Source: Collinsella sp. | Lineage (GTDB): Bacteria > Actinomycetota > Coriobacteriia > Coriobacteriales > Coriobacteriaceae | Reading direction: 5' to 3' | DNA length: 13,087 nt | NCBI GenBank assembly: GCA_022728415.1 | Contig: JAIJJM010000023.1 | Span: 1 to 13,087 of the forward strand | Part shown: in pieces, positions 1-7,201 of the stretch | How positions within the stretch are numbered: position 1 is the stretch's first letter | Layout: every line of letters begins with the position of its first letter | Notes under the pieces: model-generated | The model's database searches: none | Told to the model about the DNA's origin: nothing | What the model saw: the letters and a program-made list of their open reading frames with translations, nothing else | Made by a program: the position numbers and the translations under genes

Positions 1-1
1 T

Positions 2-172
2 CTGCCCAAACGCAGCGAGATCCGGATGGACATGGCCGGGGAACTGCGGGAGATCGTCGACGAGGCCGACAACCGTCCCATGCGCGTGCTGGACTACCGG
101 ACGCCCGCCGAGGCATTCGCCGACGAACTGCTAGAATTGCAGGACCAACAGGGGTGTTGCACCTCTAAATAG
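2..172 (+). CDS. IS30-family transposase, C-terminal fragment (cut by window edge)
   Basis: The open frame enters from the left edge and ends at TAG 170-172, giving 56 residues. The segment NRPMRVLDYRTPAEAF is the hallmark C-terminus of IS30-family DDE transposases, where 'NRPRKVLGYKTPAEVF'-like sequence follows the last catalytic Glu. Only this tail is in the window, so it cannot be told whether the element is intact. The DNA at the stop codon (about 150-175, with GGTGTTGCACC) has the look of an IS30 terminal inverted repeat running into the gene end, but the partner end is outside the window. Confidence 0.85.
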   Translation: MPKRSEIRMDMAGELREIVDEADNRPMRVLDYRTPAEAFADELLELQDQQGCCTSK

Positions 173-245
173 ACATCGGGGGCCTCGGACGCATAGACCT
201 CGCGTGATAAGCTGCGATAGTCCTAGACAAAGGGACATTGCATCG

Positions 246-282
246 CAGTCGCCCGCCACCGTTCACGGTCGGCGGGCGACTG
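246..282. terminator. Strong intrinsic terminator hairpin between convergent genes
   Basis: A 12-bp GC-rich stem, CAGTCGCCCGCC (246-257) with GGCGGGCGACTG (271-282), encloses a further ACCG/CGGT pairing around a TTCA loop with one bulged C. It begins 10 bases beyond the stop of the minus-strand SWIM locus and lies downstream of the plus-strand transposase tail. A short T run (TCGTTT) follows on the plus strand, so it probably works in both directions. Confidence 0.8.
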
Positions 283-292
283 TCGTTTAAGG

Positions 293-613
293 TCACTCTT
301 TGTGACCCATCTGCTCGACGGCATCGAGATATGCGCGGATCGCCTCATGCGTGCCGTATTCGCGAAGCAGACATTCGTATGCGTTGTTATGCCTATCGTC
401 GCCATCGGAAAGCCGGGACCTGGCCATGAGCTGGTTGAGGATCTCCTGCAACAGTTCCTTCAGAAAGGCGTCGATTTCGTCGTCTTGTCCTGTCTCCGAG
501 AGCATCCAGCGCAGCCGGTCCACGTAGCGCGCGTCCTCGGCAAGCTTGCCCCGGGCGATGTAGATGGCATAGAGCCGTGCCAGCTTCTCGAAGTCATGGG
601 ATTTCTCGTACAT
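293..613 (-). CDS. C-terminal helical part of a SWIM zinc-finger protein, separated by an in-frame stop
   Basis: This is a 106-residue, mostly helical and charged frame (KLARLYAIYIARGKLAEDAR...) with no catalytic motif. It lies in exactly the same frame as the SWIM zinc-finger gene upstream: that gene ends in TAG (632-634), and after FTLLEA this frame reaches its first ATG. The sequence resembles the TPR-like C-terminal region of larger SWIM proteins ('...lLealye.gDwe.la.lY...ia'). The simplest reading is therefore one gene of 344 codons broken by a nonsense codon. A GGAGG lies only 2 bases before the ATG at 613, too close for a normal ribosome site, though weak restart is possible. It ends 10 bases before the terminator hairpin. 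Confidence 0.6.
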   Translation of the reverse strand: MYEKSHDFEKLARLYAIYIARGKLAEDARYVDRLRWMLSETGQDDEIDAFLKELLQEILNQLMARSRLSDGDDRHNNAYECLLREYGTHEAIRAYLDAVEQMGHKE

Positions 614-631
614 GGCCTCCAGCAGAGTGAA

Positions 632-1324
632 CTATCCGTGGGGCAGGTCCGCGGTCAGGTCCGGCGCCTTGGGGTCGGGCCAATGGTCCGTGTCCATGCC
701 GATTTCCTCTTCGACGGAGGGAATGCAGTTGCCGAGTATTTCTCCGAAATGCGTGCCGTCCAGCCAACGCTGGTACCTGTACTCTTCATCCAAGCCGATG
801 AGGTGCTCCAATCCGAGTGCTGTCTCCCGCGCGGCATCCTCGCCATACACCCACGCGCCCAATCGCCTGGCGCCACAACGGTCGACCATTTCCGACACCT
901 CGCACGGGATGACGATTTTGCCATTGAGCTTCGATGAATACCGGTTGCGGTAGAACAGGCGGAAGCACACGGCGCACGCATGCACGCAACGCGGTGCCTC
1001 GCCCTGTGCACACGTGCAACCGATGCCGGTGATCGTCCGTTCCTGCATCCTGACGGCCACGGATGCGACCAGATTGTCGCCATCGACCACGTCCGCATGA
1101 CACGTGTTGCCCATCTCATGCCAGTTGCGTAGGCCGCCGCGCTCGTACAAGCCCCTGCCTTGGCGGAGCAGCCGAGTCTGGGCCGCCACACGTTCCTGGA
1201 TCTCCGGCTCCGGGCCGTCGAACTGGAACAGCAGGCTGAACTCATTCACCTTCGTGACTGGAACTGCAAATGGCTTCTCGCCATTATCCCGACCTGGATG
1301 CCACATGACCATGCGTTCTATCAT
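632..1324 (-). CDS. SWIM zinc-finger domain protein (N-terminal part, 230 aa)
   Basis: The SWIM metal-binding signature CxCx(n)CxH is visible at C103, C105, C113 and H115 (GCTCAQGEAPRCVHACA). It is preceded by the typical lead-in 'RQGRGLYERGG...', with an alternating beta stretch HADVVDGDNLVASVAV. SWIM domains bind zinc and are thought to mediate DNA or protein contacts, and bacterial stand-alone members have no settled function. The frame starts at ATG 1324, with an in-frame TAG just upstream, and ends at TAG 632-634. Since the frame continues open into a matching helical C-terminal domain, this is probably a truncated product of a gene with a premature stop rather than a complete protein. 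Start codons at 1312 and 1306 are alternatives, and no ribosome site clearly decides between them. Confidence 0.75.
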   Translation of the reverse strand: MIERMVMWHPGRDNGEKPFAVPVTKVNEFSLLFQFDGPEPEIQERVAAQTRLLRQGRGLYERGGLRNWHEMGNTCHADVVDGDNLVASVAVRMQERTITGIGCTCAQGEAPRCVHACAVCFRLFYRNRYSSKLNGKIVIPCEVSEMVDRCGARRLGAWVYGEDAARETALGLEHLIGLDEEYRYQRWLDGTHFGEILGNCIPSVEEEIGMDTDHWPDPKAPDLTADLPHG

Positions 1325-1439
1325 CCCCTAAGAAGCCAAAGGGCTCGCCTATGGCGGCTCTTTCCATGCAGCAGTCCGAATGGCGGATAAGTTGTTCGCA
1401 CGAATCATGATCCCATCTACAGGACTGAGAACATAAGAA

Positions 1440-1471
1440 AGCTTCCTTTCGTTAGGTACCGGAAGGAAGCT
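1440..1471 (-). terminator. Hairpin with T-rich tail on the minus strand
   Basis: AGCTTCCTT (1440-1448) pairs with AAGGAAGCT (1463-1471), extended by a T-G and two G-C pairs, around a loop holding the GGTACC palindrome. On the minus strand the stem is followed by TTTCTTATG. It may be a backup terminator for the hydrolase gene 100 bases upstream, or part of the leader of the SWIM gene; nothing decides between these. The rest of the 1325-1568 gap shows no gene. Confidence 0.45.
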
Positions 1472-1509
1472 AAACATCAGAGGGGCATACTCTGTATTGC
1501 ACAGGAAAC

Positions 1510-1543
1510 GGTTGTGGCACCGCCCTTGGGCAGTGCCACAACC
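1510..1543 (-). terminator. Intrinsic terminator of the membrane hydrolase gene
   Basis: A perfect 11-bp stem, GGTTGTGGCAC (1510-1520) with GTGCCACAACC (1533-1543), encloses an inner GCCC/GGGC pairing. It starts 25 bases after the stop codon of the minus-strand hydrolase and is followed on that strand by GTTTCCTG, a weak T tract. Confidence 0.8.
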
Positions 1544-1568
1544 ATCATTCGGGATTCGCGAAGTCACA

Positions 1569-3494
1569 TCATGCCGGGAACACAATCTGCGAGTTGACGC
1601 AGGTGATGACCATGGCCAGGATTGCGTTGACGATGCCGCCGAGATACGGGTTGCGGGTCTTCGCGTAGATGCCTCGCGCCGTCAGCGGAGTGACGAACAA
1701 AAGGAAGATCGTCAGGAACAGGTTGTCGACGATGCGCGTGTAAGCGGCGCCGAACATGTCGTTGACACCCGTGACCATGAACCACGTCCAGCCGGCGCCG
1801 GACACCAGTGCAGGCACGGCGGCGGTCACGGCGGCGAGGACCAGGATGTTGACGATCTTGTTCCGGCCGTACGACGTGTTGTAGTTCATGCAGTTCACGA
1901 AGATCGACGAGATCACATAGCCGATCAGGAAGATCGGCAGGACCTTGAGCATCTCGATGATCTTGTAGGCCGGGAACGGGACGATGCACCAGTACAGGAA
2001 CGCAAAGTTCGTCTTGAAGAAGTACTGCGCGCCCCACACCAGCAGCAGGGTTCCGCCGGTGACAGTCAACGCCAGCACGATCGTCTTGAACAGGTCGAAG
2101 ACCGTGGTCTTGATGTCGATCTCATCAAGATCCATGCCGTTCTTCTTGGCGAAGCAGTGATACCAGACGAACGTCACCAGACCGGTGAACACGGACGAAA
2201 TGGCAAGCATCGCGGCGGAGAACAACGGCTGTCCCTGACGGAAGAACGAGCCGATGTGCGTGTCGACGCCCAGATAGTAGAGCGACAGAGTGCTGACGGT
2301 CGCGAACAGAGTCGTGACGATGAGGCAGCCCCAAGCCCAGCGTTTGCTGCCCGGATGGGCTGCGGCGACTCGCATGACGGCTTCGCCGCGGGACGTGCCG
2401 CGGAACAACGGCATGCGGGAGAGCCACAGGGCAAAGAACACGACGAACAGGAACATGCCGAGGAAGCCGATCGTGCTTCCGATCATGCGCAGCGGGTAGA
2501 TGCGGTTGGTGCTCTTGAGCGTGGTGTCCACGTTGAGCGCGCGGGTCATGAACTCGACTGCGTTCGTGGTGGACCTGGGCTGGAACAGCTGCGAAGTGTG
2601 GAAGCCATTCTCCATGTAGATGACGCGGGCCGCTTCCTTGCCGTCGATGGTCTTCGTATACCATTTGCCGCTCACACCGTCCGGCGTGGAGGCATCGGGC
2701 GTGATGCCGAAGTTGAGGAACGACTTGGCGTTGTTGTGCTTGAGATAATCGGGGTTAGGCAGCATCTTGCCGGTCGTCTTGTCGGTTTCCTTGAAGGAAT
2801 ACTGGTCGAACTTGCCGGCGATGATGCCGACGTCACGGTTCCCGTAATAGTTGAAGTATTCGCCATTGTTCTTGGACGCGGCCTGCGCGGACGTGGTCTT
2901 GCCGGGCACATAGCCGAACGCCTGGGTTTCGTTGTCCTTGTAGACGGCGTCACGACTGACGTACAGGATTGCCTTGATCAACGGAGTCTTGGCCTCGTTG
3001 TCAAGGAGGATGGTCTCATGGATGGTGTTACCGCCGCGGGATTGGCCGGACACGCCGATCTTGTCCTTGTCGACGAACGGAAGCGTGGTCGCATACTTGA
3101 CGGTGTCGTACAGGCCGCGCCCGTTGACAAGCCAGTCGGTGTTGTTGAGGATCTCCGAGTCACCCATGCCGTACAGGTCGAAGGACAGGACGACGAAACC
3201 ACGCCGCGCCCATTCGATCTGATAGTTGTCCCACTTTTCCTTCATGCCGTTGCCGCCATGCGAGAACACGATGGTGGGTGCGGGTGTCTTGTCGGTGGCG
3301 GTGTCGGGCTTGAGCATGTTGATGCCCAGACGGTGACCGGAGGATGATTCGATGATCAGGTTTTCCTTGTCGACTTTGCCGAAGTCGGTTTGTGCGAGGT
3401 TCGCCAGGCAGCTGCCGATGATGCACAGGGCCACGGCGAGTATGGTCGCCGCCCCGTACACGTGGGTTTTGATGTAATGCCAGGTTCTGGACAT
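1569..3494 (-). CDS. Membrane-anchored alpha/beta hydrolase, 641 aa
   Basis: Residues 14-33 form an N-terminal transmembrane segment. An alpha/beta-hydrolase domain follows (about 45-325), with an HGGNG strand-turn at 79-83, a nucleophile elbow GQSRGG with Ser152, and a likely catalytic His299 in ENGFHTSQ. The C-terminal half (about 337-641) is a polytopic membrane domain with roughly six to eight hydrophobic helices. The layout puts the serine hydrolase next to the membrane, probably on its outer face; the substrate cannot be named. The start at 3494 is supported by AGGAG 4 bases upstream. The gene stands alone, divergent from the SorC regulator across a 248-bp gap carrying a SorC-type operator, and ends in its own terminator. 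Proteins of this two-part design occur in bifidobacteria, lactobacilli and clostridia, but I cannot give a gene name. Confidence 0.85.
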   Translation of the reverse strand: MSRTWHYIKTHVYGAATILAVALCIIGSCLANLAQTDFGKVDKENLIIESSSGHRLGINMLKPDTATDKTPAPTIVFSHGGNGMKEKWDNYQIEWARRGFVVLSFDLYGMGDSEILNNTDWLVNGRGLYDTVKYATTLPFVDKDKIGVSGQSRGGNTIHETILLDNEAKTPLIKAILYVSRDAVYKDNETQAFGYVPGKTTSAQAASKNNGEYFNYYGNRDVGIIAGKFDQYSFKETDKTTGKMLPNPDYLKHNNAKSFLNFGITPDASTPDGVSGKWYTKTIDGKEAARVIYMENGFHTSQLFQPRSTTNAVEFMTRALNVDTTLKSTNRIYPLRMIGSTIGFLGMFLFVVFFALWLSRMPLFRGTSRGEAVMRVAAAHPGSKRWAWGCLIVTTLFATVSTLSLYYLGVDTHIGSFFRQGQPLFSAAMLAISSVFTGLVTFVWYHCFAKKNGMDLDEIDIKTTVFDLFKTIVLALTVTGGTLLLVWGAQYFFKTNFAFLYWCIVPFPAYKIIEMLKVLPIFLIGYVISSIFVNCMNYNTSYGRNKIVNILVLAAVTAAVPALVSGAGWTWFMVTGVNDMFGAAYTRIVDNLFLTIFLLFVTPLTARGIYAKTRNPYLGGIVNAILAMVITCVNSQIVFPA

Positions 3495-3591
3495 TTCTCT
3501 CCTCTTTCCTTGTCATGCGCGTTGCGCGTGTTCGGAATTCCGCCCTCCCATGGGCGTCGCCGTTCCGCTTCGAACCGGCGTACTCATGATG

Positions 3592-3604
3592 TTAACCGCG
3601 TTAA
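3592..3604. promoter_or_regulatory. Small palindrome TTAAC-CGC-GTTAA in the divergent promoter region
   Basis: A perfect 5-bp inverted repeat with a 3-base centre lies about 100 bases upstream of the membrane hydrolase start. It differs from the SorC-type sites and could be an operator for another regulator. It is short, so chance is possible. Confidence 0.3.
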
Positions 3605-3626
3605 TACTGGCTTTCCGGCGGCATGC

Positions 3627-3640
3627 TGCACAAATGTGCA
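3627..3640. promoter_or_regulatory. Putative SorC operator site 1
   Basis: TGCACAAATGTGCA is a perfect inverted repeat (6-bp arms, AA centre). It lies in the divergent region, 103 bases from the SorC start and 133 bases from the hydrolase start. Bases 3628-3642 recur identically at 6960-6974, upstream of the esterase operon that faces the regulator gene, which is the usual pattern for a local regulator's operators. Confidence 0.65.
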
Positions 3641-3730
3641 CGTCCAAAACGTTTCACCTCAATGTCCGTCTGCATCCAACGGGCGGGTTCATGCGGATTG
3701 CCGTCGGAAGCACAGGAACACGATTCGCGC

Positions 3731-3749
3731 TAACATGCACATATGTCCA
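3731..3749 (+). promoter_or_regulatory. Possible -10 and degenerate operator overlapping the SorC start codon
   Basis: TAACAT (3731-3736) lies 7 bases before the ATG (3743) and no Shine-Dalgarno sequence is present, so a leaderless transcript starting at the ATG is plausible. TGCACATATGTCCA (3736-3749) matches the operator TGCACAAATGTGCA at 12 of 14 positions and covers the presumed start point, which would suit autorepression. No good -35 hexamer is visible. Confidence 0.4.
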
Positions 3750-4720
3750 AGGACCTGACGACCTCACTCGCATCGACGCAGACGCGACAGCACATCGAAA
3801 CGCTCATCAAAGTGGCGCAACTCTACTACGAGGACGGGCTCAACCAGGCACAGATAGCCAGACAAGTAGGATTCTCCCGATCCTCCGTATCACGCATGCT
3901 CACCGAAGCACGGGAGGAAGGCGTGGTCCACATCTCCATAGGCCACCCCTTGCAACGACTCGTATCCATGGAAAACGCACTGAAGAAGAAATACGGGCTG
4001 AAATGCGTGCGCGTCTCCGCCTCATACGGCGACGACATCGACTCGATGCTGGTCCCCCAATGCGGCGCCGCCCTGCTCATGGAGAATCTGAAACCCGATT
4101 CCCTGATCCTCACCTCCACCGGCACACCCATGGCATCGACCGTACGCGCCCTGCCGGTGCTCGACTACCCGCATGCCCATGTCACCCAAATGCTCGGCTC
4201 CCTGTCCCCCAACAATCCCCTGACCGACTCACAGGACATCTGCCGCATGCTCGCCGAGAAACTCGGATGCCCATACTCCACTCTTCCCGTTCCCATGGTC
4301 GTCAGAACCGCACAAATGGCAGAAGCATTGCGGGGAGAGGACATGATCGCCAGCACCCTCGCCCTGGGCAACCGTGCCGACATGGCCATCGTCGGCGTAG
4401 GCGCCATCCGAGAAGGCCATTCCGGTCGCATTTTCAACTCGTTCGAAGACGCGGCCATCGCGCGTCAGATGGAACGCGACGGCGTGGTGGGGCACATCTG
4501 CGGGCATCACATCGACGCTCAGGGGCGACATGTGCGCACTTCGTTGTGTGACCGGACCATCAGCGTGGATTTCGACCGTTTCCGTGAAATCCCTTTGGTG
4601 ATCGGCATCGTATGGGAGCTATGGCGCGCGAAGGCTTTGCATGCCTGTCTTGTCGGTCATCTGATGAGCGGGCTGGCGACGAACTGTGGCATGGCCGAGC
4701 TACTGCTCGACATGCCCTGA
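3743..4720 (+). CDS. SorC/DeoR-type sugar-binding transcriptional regulator, 325 aa
   Basis: The N-terminal helix-turn-helix (about residues 20-60: AQLYYEDGLNQAQIARQVGF then SRSSVSRML) is diagnostic of the SorC family. It is followed by the sugar-binding domain (about 62-320), with the family's 'LILTSTGTPMASTVRAL', 'MAIVGVGAI' and 'GHICGHHIDAQGR' segments. Family members sense phosphorylated sugars or related small molecules and act as repressors or activators. The start at 3743 has no ribosome site and may be leaderless. The gene converges on, and overlaps by 21 bp, the end of the MFS gene. With shared palindromic sites upstream of itself and of the esterase operon, it is the likely controller of that operon, and perhaps also of the divergent membrane hydrolase. 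The effector is unknown. Confidence 0.9.
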   Translation: MSKDLTTSLASTQTRQHIETLIKVAQLYYEDGLNQAQIARQVGFSRSSVSRMLTEAREEGVVHISIGHPLQRLVSMENALKKKYGLKCVRVSASYGDDIDSMLVPQCGAALLMENLKPDSLILTSTGTPMASTVRALPVLDYPHAHVTQMLGSLSPNNPLTDSQDICRMLAEKLGCPYSTLPVPMVVRTAQMAEALRGEDMIASTLALGNRADMAIVGVGAIREGHSGRIFNSFEDAAIARQMERDGVVGHICGHHIDAQGRHVRTSLCDRTISVDFDRFREIPLVIGIVWELWRAKALHACLVGHLMSGLATNCGMAELLLDMP

Positions 4721-5929
4721 ACGACATAGGTGCAGAGCGGCGATCAACGCCGCCGACGCAACCAGATACCACGCCACGTTCCCTGCCAAGGACAATGAGT
4801 AGGAACCGGTGGCATCGAACATCAGCCCATGCACCGTCGTGGCAATCGCCACCGTCGCCTGTCCCGTCGCCGTGATCACGGACAACGGCCGCGCATAATC
4901 ACCTTCCCCCGCCACCTGCCGTATCGTCCAAGGCAACGCGGTGAGCATAATCGCCTGTCCTACGCCTGCGCACAGGCTTGCGCCCATGGCTATCGACGCC
5001 GACGTGGCAAGCCATATTCCGATCCAGCCGATCCACCCGATTACGGAATACAGGCCCATGACTAGCGACGGGCGCCGTCCGTCCAACAAAAGACCGAGCG
5101 TGCTCTTGCCGACGGCCGAGCCGATCATGCGTGCAGACACCACCATCGACGCCTGTCCCAAGGTAAGGCCGACGGCAAGCTCATGGGCTGGGACATGCTG
5201 GTTGATGCCGGACGCGATCTGCAGCAACACCATGGAGAGAAGCAGTAACCCGAACGCCAGATGACGCCGATATTTCTTCTGACTGTCAGACAAAGATGCA
5301 TCAGGAATGTTGGTTTGGCTCTTCTGCACATCGGGAGCATTGCGTGGCGATGGTCGTTCCATGACCGTCGCCGCGAAAGGCAGCAACAACAACAGGACCG
5401 TGACACCGGTGGCGGCGTATGCCGTGCGCCACCCATAGGCGGTGATCATATGCGACACCAACGGGTTGAACACCGCCCCACCCAACCCGGACAAGCATCC
5501 GGCGATGCCCATCACCGTGCCGAACCGTGTCGGAAACCACATGGACAGCAACACGGGTGGCGCCAACGTCACCGGAACCACATAGGAAGCACCCATGACG
5601 GCGAAAGCCGCGTCGAACTGCCAGGCACTGTCGAACCATGCGCAGGCGAGGAACGCCGTCGTACACACGATGACGCAAACGGACAACGCCACCCTCAGAT
5701 TCAAACGGGAGAACACGCGTCCGAACAGCAGCATCGCCAACGCGCTCACAATCAATCGCACCGACACCGGGAACGCCGCTGCCGTACGGCTGATGCCCAG
5801 GTCCTGGCCGAGTGCGTCGAAGTACAGTCCCGCCGTATTGACAATCAGACCGGAACCGACGAACGACATGACGCAACAGCCGGCGAACACCAACCAACGT
5901 CGAGAACCCTGCGAATATACAGACAGCAT
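4700..5929 (-). CDS. MFS transporter, 409 aa
   Basis: About twelve hydrophobic helices fall in two halves of six, separated by a hydrophilic loop (about residues 192-222, RPSPRNAPDVQKSQ...). The helix-2/3 loop carries a 'LFGRVFSRLNLR' version of the MFS signature, with a matching 'STLGLLLDGRRPSLV' in the second half. The overall pattern resembles the monocarboxylate/oxalate-formate type of MFS carriers, so a small organic solute is possible; the substrate is not readable. The ATG at 5929 follows the esterase stop by 3 bases (TGA GGG ATG), leaving no room for a separate ribosome site, so translation is probably coupled. The 3' end overlaps the convergent SorC gene by 21 bp and no terminator is seen. 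Confidence 0.88.
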   Translation of the reverse strand: MLSVYSQGSRRWLVFAGCCVMSFVGSGLIVNTAGLYFDALGQDLGISRTAAAFPVSVRLIVSALAMLLFGRVFSRLNLRVALSVCVIVCTTAFLACAWFDSAWQFDAAFAVMGASYVVPVTLAPPVLLSMWFPTRFGTVMGIAGCLSGLGGAVFNPLVSHMITAYGWRTAYAATGVTVLLLLLPFAATVMERPSPRNAPDVQKSQTNIPDASLSDSQKKYRRHLAFGLLLLSMVLLQIASGINQHVPAHELAVGLTLGQASMVVSARMIGSAVGKSTLGLLLDGRRPSLVMGLYSVIGWIGWIGIWLATSASIAMGASLCAGVGQAIMLTALPWTIRQVAGEGDYARPLSVITATGQATVAIATTVHGLMFDATGSYSLSLAGNVAWYLVASAALIAALHLCRSGHVEQ

Positions 5930-5932
5930 CCC

Positions 5933-6877
5933 TCAACAATAGCGGCGGAAGAACCGGATGATGCCATTGAGGACATCCAACGCTTCCGTGTTGTCGGGCA
6001 AGCCTGTCTCCTTGACACTGAAATCATGGTCCAACGGATGCGACAAACCCCTGGGCAGGACCCGCACCTCGTAGTCATGATGACGGTATTGGAGGATACG
6101 CGCGAACTCCAGCGTATTGTCCGCGAGATAATCCTCGGCGCTGGAGACCATGAGAATGGGAGGAAGGTTCCCGTCGACGACGAGACGATCCATGTCCAGG
6201 TATGGGGTGATGGCGATGCGATCCTTGGGCGTGGGGAAGAAGCCGCTGCCGTAATAGGCCATGGCTGTGCCATGGGCGCCGCCTTCGAAACGGTACATGC
6301 CGCTCACTCCTGCAATGCCGCGTATGCACAGGCCACTGGTTCCGGGCGAGACGCACAGTTGCGCGGCGACGATCGGAGAATGGAGAACAGCACACAGATA
6401 AAGGTCAAGCAACGTGGCCGCGGAATCCCCGGTAATGAATACTCGCGTCGTGTCGAACCCGTGTTCCTCGCAATGCTTGGCAATCCAGTCCAATGCGCGG
6501 ACCGCATCCGCAAGCTGATCACGGAACGATACCTGGGGTACGAGCCGATAGTTGGCGTTGACGACCGCGAACCCATGCTTGGCGAACAGCATGTCACGAC
6601 AGGTGGTGTTCCGTTTGTCCCCGTGATACAGACCGCCGCCATGGAAATCCACGATGACCGGCAACGGTTTCTTCGTCGAAATGTCAGCGGGACGATGGAC
6701 GTCCAGCTTGTGCAGAACGTCATGTGATGGGTCAGACTCACCGACATAAGGGATGTCCATAACGGAAGCCACGCCCTCAGGCTTATGTTCAAGCCGGAGA
6801 CGTTCCGCATCCCCGCCATGCCGGAATGCCGTATTCGCTTCGAACAGACGAAGCGTTTCCTCATCAATCATCATCAT
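5933..6877 (-). CDS. HSL-family (alpha/beta-hydrolase fold 3) carboxylesterase, 314 aa
   Basis: The oxyanion-hole motif HGGG is at residues 79-82, the nucleophile elbow GDSAAT has Ser152, and the probable acid and base are Asp249 (SSAEDYLAD) and His280 (GLSHPLDH). This matches hormone-sensitive-lipase-type esterases, which hydrolyse short acyl or aryl esters in the cytosol; no signal peptide is present. GDSAAT replaces the commoner GDSAGG. Three adjacent ATG codons (6877, 6874, 6871) compete as starts: GGAG lies 7 bases before the first and GGGAG 6 bases before the third, so the ends differ by at most two residues. A longer frame back to 7036 would translate the operator and a terminator and is rejected. 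It is the first gene of an operon with the MFS carrier. Confidence 0.85.
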   Translation of the reverse strand: MMMIDEETLRLFEANTAFRHGGDAERLRLEHKPEGVASVMDIPYVGESDPSHDVLHKLDVHRPADISTKKPLPVIVDFHGGGLYHGDKRNTTCRDMLFAKHGFAVVNANYRLVPQVSFRDQLADAVRALDWIAKHCEEHGFDTTRVFITGDSAATLLDLYLCAVLHSPIVAAQLCVSPGTSGLCIRGIAGVSGMYRFEGGAHGTAMAYYGSGFFPTPKDRIAITPYLDMDRLVVDGNLPPILMVSSAEDYLADNTLEFARILQYRHHDYEVRVLPRGLSHPLDHDFSVKETGLPDNTEALDVLNGIIRFFRRYC

Positions 6878-6959
6878 CTCCCATCTCCGGCCGCATTGCC
6901 GCGGATTCATCGTCAATTCCAATGTACGGCGTATTCGGGCCAACAAAGGACGATGCTCC

Positions 6960-6974
6960 GCACAAATGTGCACG
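6960..6974. promoter_or_regulatory. Putative SorC operator site 2, upstream of the esterase-MFS operon
   Basis: GCACAAATGTGCACG is identical to 3628-3642 upstream of the SorC gene and contains the palindrome GCACAAATGTGC. It sits about 85 bases before the esterase start. Together with the other site and the neighbouring regulator gene, this is good evidence for local control. Confidence 0.65.
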
Positions 6975-6984
6975 ACTAGGCCAG

Positions 6985-7031
6985 ATGCGAAAAGGGTTCC
7001 TCCCGACAATCGGAAGGACCCCTTTTCGCAT
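6985..7031 (-). terminator. Long intrinsic hairpin after the surface-protein remnant
   Basis: ATGCGAAAAGGG (6985-6996) pairs with CCCTTTTCGCAT (7020-7031), a 12-bp stem, with further CCT/AGG and CCG/CGG pairing inside around an ACAAT loop. It starts 12 bases after the minus-strand stop of the cell-wall-anchor remnant, so it was probably that gene's terminator. It now insulates the esterase promoter. Confidence 0.7.
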
Positions 7032-7042
7032 GGCAACTAGGC

Positions 7043-7201
7043 TCAGACCTTGCTCCGACGGCGCGAAAGCAACCCGACAGCCAGACCAGCCAACAATCCC
7101 GCAACACAAGTCAGGATGTTAGGCAAGCCGGTCTGCATATGACCGGTCGCCGGCGTCTGCACCACACAGGCTTGTTTGACGGTGATCGGGATCGATACTG
7201 T
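7043..7201 (-). pseudogene. C-terminal cell-wall anchor of a surface protein (remnant)
   Basis: Reading on the minus strand, the frame ends at TGA 7045-7043 with TVSIPITVKQACVVQ, then TPATGHMQTGLPN, a hydrophobic stretch ILTCVAGLLAGLAVGLL and a basic tail SRRRSKV. This order (beta-sandwich end, short linker, xxxTG, membrane helix, Arg-rich tail) is that of sortase-anchored proteins, although the motif HMQTG departs from LPxTG. The frame cannot continue upstream (TAA at 7207-7205), and exactly there plus-strand polymerase sequence begins, so the rest of the gene has been lost by a rearrangement at about 7200. It was too short to appear as an independent gene call. Confidence 0.55.

Noticed and set aside
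211..248. Short inverted repeat CTGCGAT/ATCGCAG before the first terminator
   Set aside because: Seven-bp arms that overlap the start of the strong hairpin; probably chance or an alternative fold, with no separate function supported.
1497..3347. 616-codon plus-strand open frame
   Set aside because: Antisense to the membrane hydrolase, rich in Arg/His/Gln/Asp with no domain features; a shadow.
5261..6727. 488-codon plus-strand open frame
   Set aside because: It spans the antisense of both the MFS and esterase genes and has low-complexity composition; a shadow.
6878..7036. N-terminal extension of the esterase to an ATG at 7036
   Set aside because: It would translate the terminator hairpin and the operator; ribosome sites support starts at 6871-6877.
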